Source: Trichoplax sp. H2 (taxonomy: Eukaryota; Placozoa; Uniplacotomia; Trichoplacea). From it: DNA of 64,000 nt. Made by a program: the position numbers and the translations under genes. Shown piece by piece: positions 63,445 to 64,000 of this stretch; positions within the stretch are counted from its first letter, which is position 1; every line of letters starts with the position of its first letter. The DNA lies in contig NOWV01000009.1 of the NCBI GenBank assembly GCA_003344405.1, positions 868,001-932,000 on the forward strand, read 5' to 3'. The notes beneath the pieces are model-generated. The model did not search any database, was not told the DNA's origin, and saw only the letters and a list, made by a program, of their open reading frames with translations.

Positions 63445-63612
63445 AACAATATGAGGAAATGAAAGGTCTACTTTCTCCTTTTATGATCCTGCAGAAGTTA
63501 CGTCAGTTTAGAGTTAAATGTATGAAACACATCACCAAGTCCAGTATATAACCAACGTTTTCACCGTCAGTCTTCATAGTAGGAGTGGTTGTCAGTCTAG
63601 CATTTCAAAAAA
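63245..63612. promoter_or_regulatory. Divergent promoter region of TMA16 and MAD2
   Basis: The start codons are 368 bases apart on opposite strands. Unlike the RABL2/CCDC112 promoter it carries no pentamer array. A shared promoter is inferred from position. Confidence 0.5.
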
Positions 63613-64000
63613 ATGGCGGGTTCTGCCACTGCAGCAAAGAGCAAAATCACATTAAAAGGAAGCGCAGATATAGTAGCAGAATTCTTTAGTAAGGGATTTC
63701 AATGCATCTATGTTATATGAAGCATGGACAGTGTATTTTATGCTCTTATTTCTTTTCGATTTTAACAGATTTCGGAATAAACAGGTTCGTATTGGTATCT
63801 TGATCAAGAGTATCGTTGACTTGATATGGTCAAGTTGTTGCTCGGCAAATAATATTTAATTTACACAGGCATTAGGCTTATAAATTGCGAACCTAGAGTC
63901 ACAGCTAATAACCGTATGATGGTTACTTATATTCTTTATTCAAGAATTATTTCATTCGTTTGTTAAAGGCTACGTTTAAAATACCGTAATTTAAATGAGA
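63613..64000 (+). CDS. MAD2L1: Mitotic spindle assembly checkpoint protein MAD2, 5' part
   Basis: HORMA-domain checkpoint protein that inhibits CDC20-APC/C at unattached kinetochores. Exon 1 (63613-63688) encodes MAGSATAAKSKITLKGS followed by ADIVAEFF, matching the MAD2 N-terminus (ITLRGSAEIVAEFF type). A GTAAGG donor follows. Exon 2 is a 16-nt microexon (63769-63784) adding NFGIN in phase, between an ACAG acceptor and a GTTCGT donor. The next exon, expected to encode ILYQRG-like sequence, is not visible before the right edge. The N-terminal leader is a few residues longer than in human. The ATG lies in a good context after an A-run. Confidence is high from the motif, limited by the short stretch. 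Confidence 0.85.

Overview
The window is eukaryotic nuclear DNA: AT-rich, with every recognisable gene split into many short exons by GT-AG introns of a few tens of bases to several kb. Gene content points to an animal: a PDE3-type phosphodiesterase with its N-terminal membrane domain, an animal-type multidomain acetyl-CoA carboxylase, augmin HAUS6, ciliary RABL2 and CCDC112, MAD2, TMA16 and a lysosomal acid lipase. Compact intron-rich genes, low GC and proteins still easily aligned to vertebrate ones suggest an early-branching metazoan (placozoan, sponge or cnidarian). A placozoan is my guess only.

Layout: 1-12207 acetyl-CoA carboxylase, minus strand, 3' part (carboxyltransferase) outside the window. 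14564-17772 lysosomal acid lipase, minus, complete. 19575-28647 PDE3, minus, complete. 28648-41174 is a region of about 12.5 kb with no gene I can support. 41175-46438 RABL2, minus, last small exon not located. 47192-51248 CCDC112, plus, complete, head to head with RABL2. 53342-59358 HAUS6, minus, convergent with CCDC112. 61783-63244 TMA16, minus. From 63613 MAD2 (MAD2L1), plus, head to head with TMA16 and running off the right edge.

The first three genes all act in lipid and cAMP metabolism: fatty acid synthesis, lysosomal lipolysis, cAMP hydrolysis. The right half collects ciliary, centrosomal and mitotic genes: RABL2, CCDC112, HAUS6, MAD2. Whether this is more than chance is not shown by the sequence.

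The most striking non-genic signal is a dispersed family of pentamer arrays (CAGTA on one strand, TACTG on the other) that flip orientation repeatedly at GTAC palindromes. The large arrays lie just upstream of the starts of ACC, lipase, PDE3, RABL2/CCDC112 and HAUS6, or inside first introns. They are nearly absent from the convergent 3' intergenic region and the gene-poor stretch. Because (CAGTA)n has no stop in any of the six frames, these arrays create many false ORFs. A second notable feature is a perfect 160-bp tandem duplication that carries the start exon of CCDC112.
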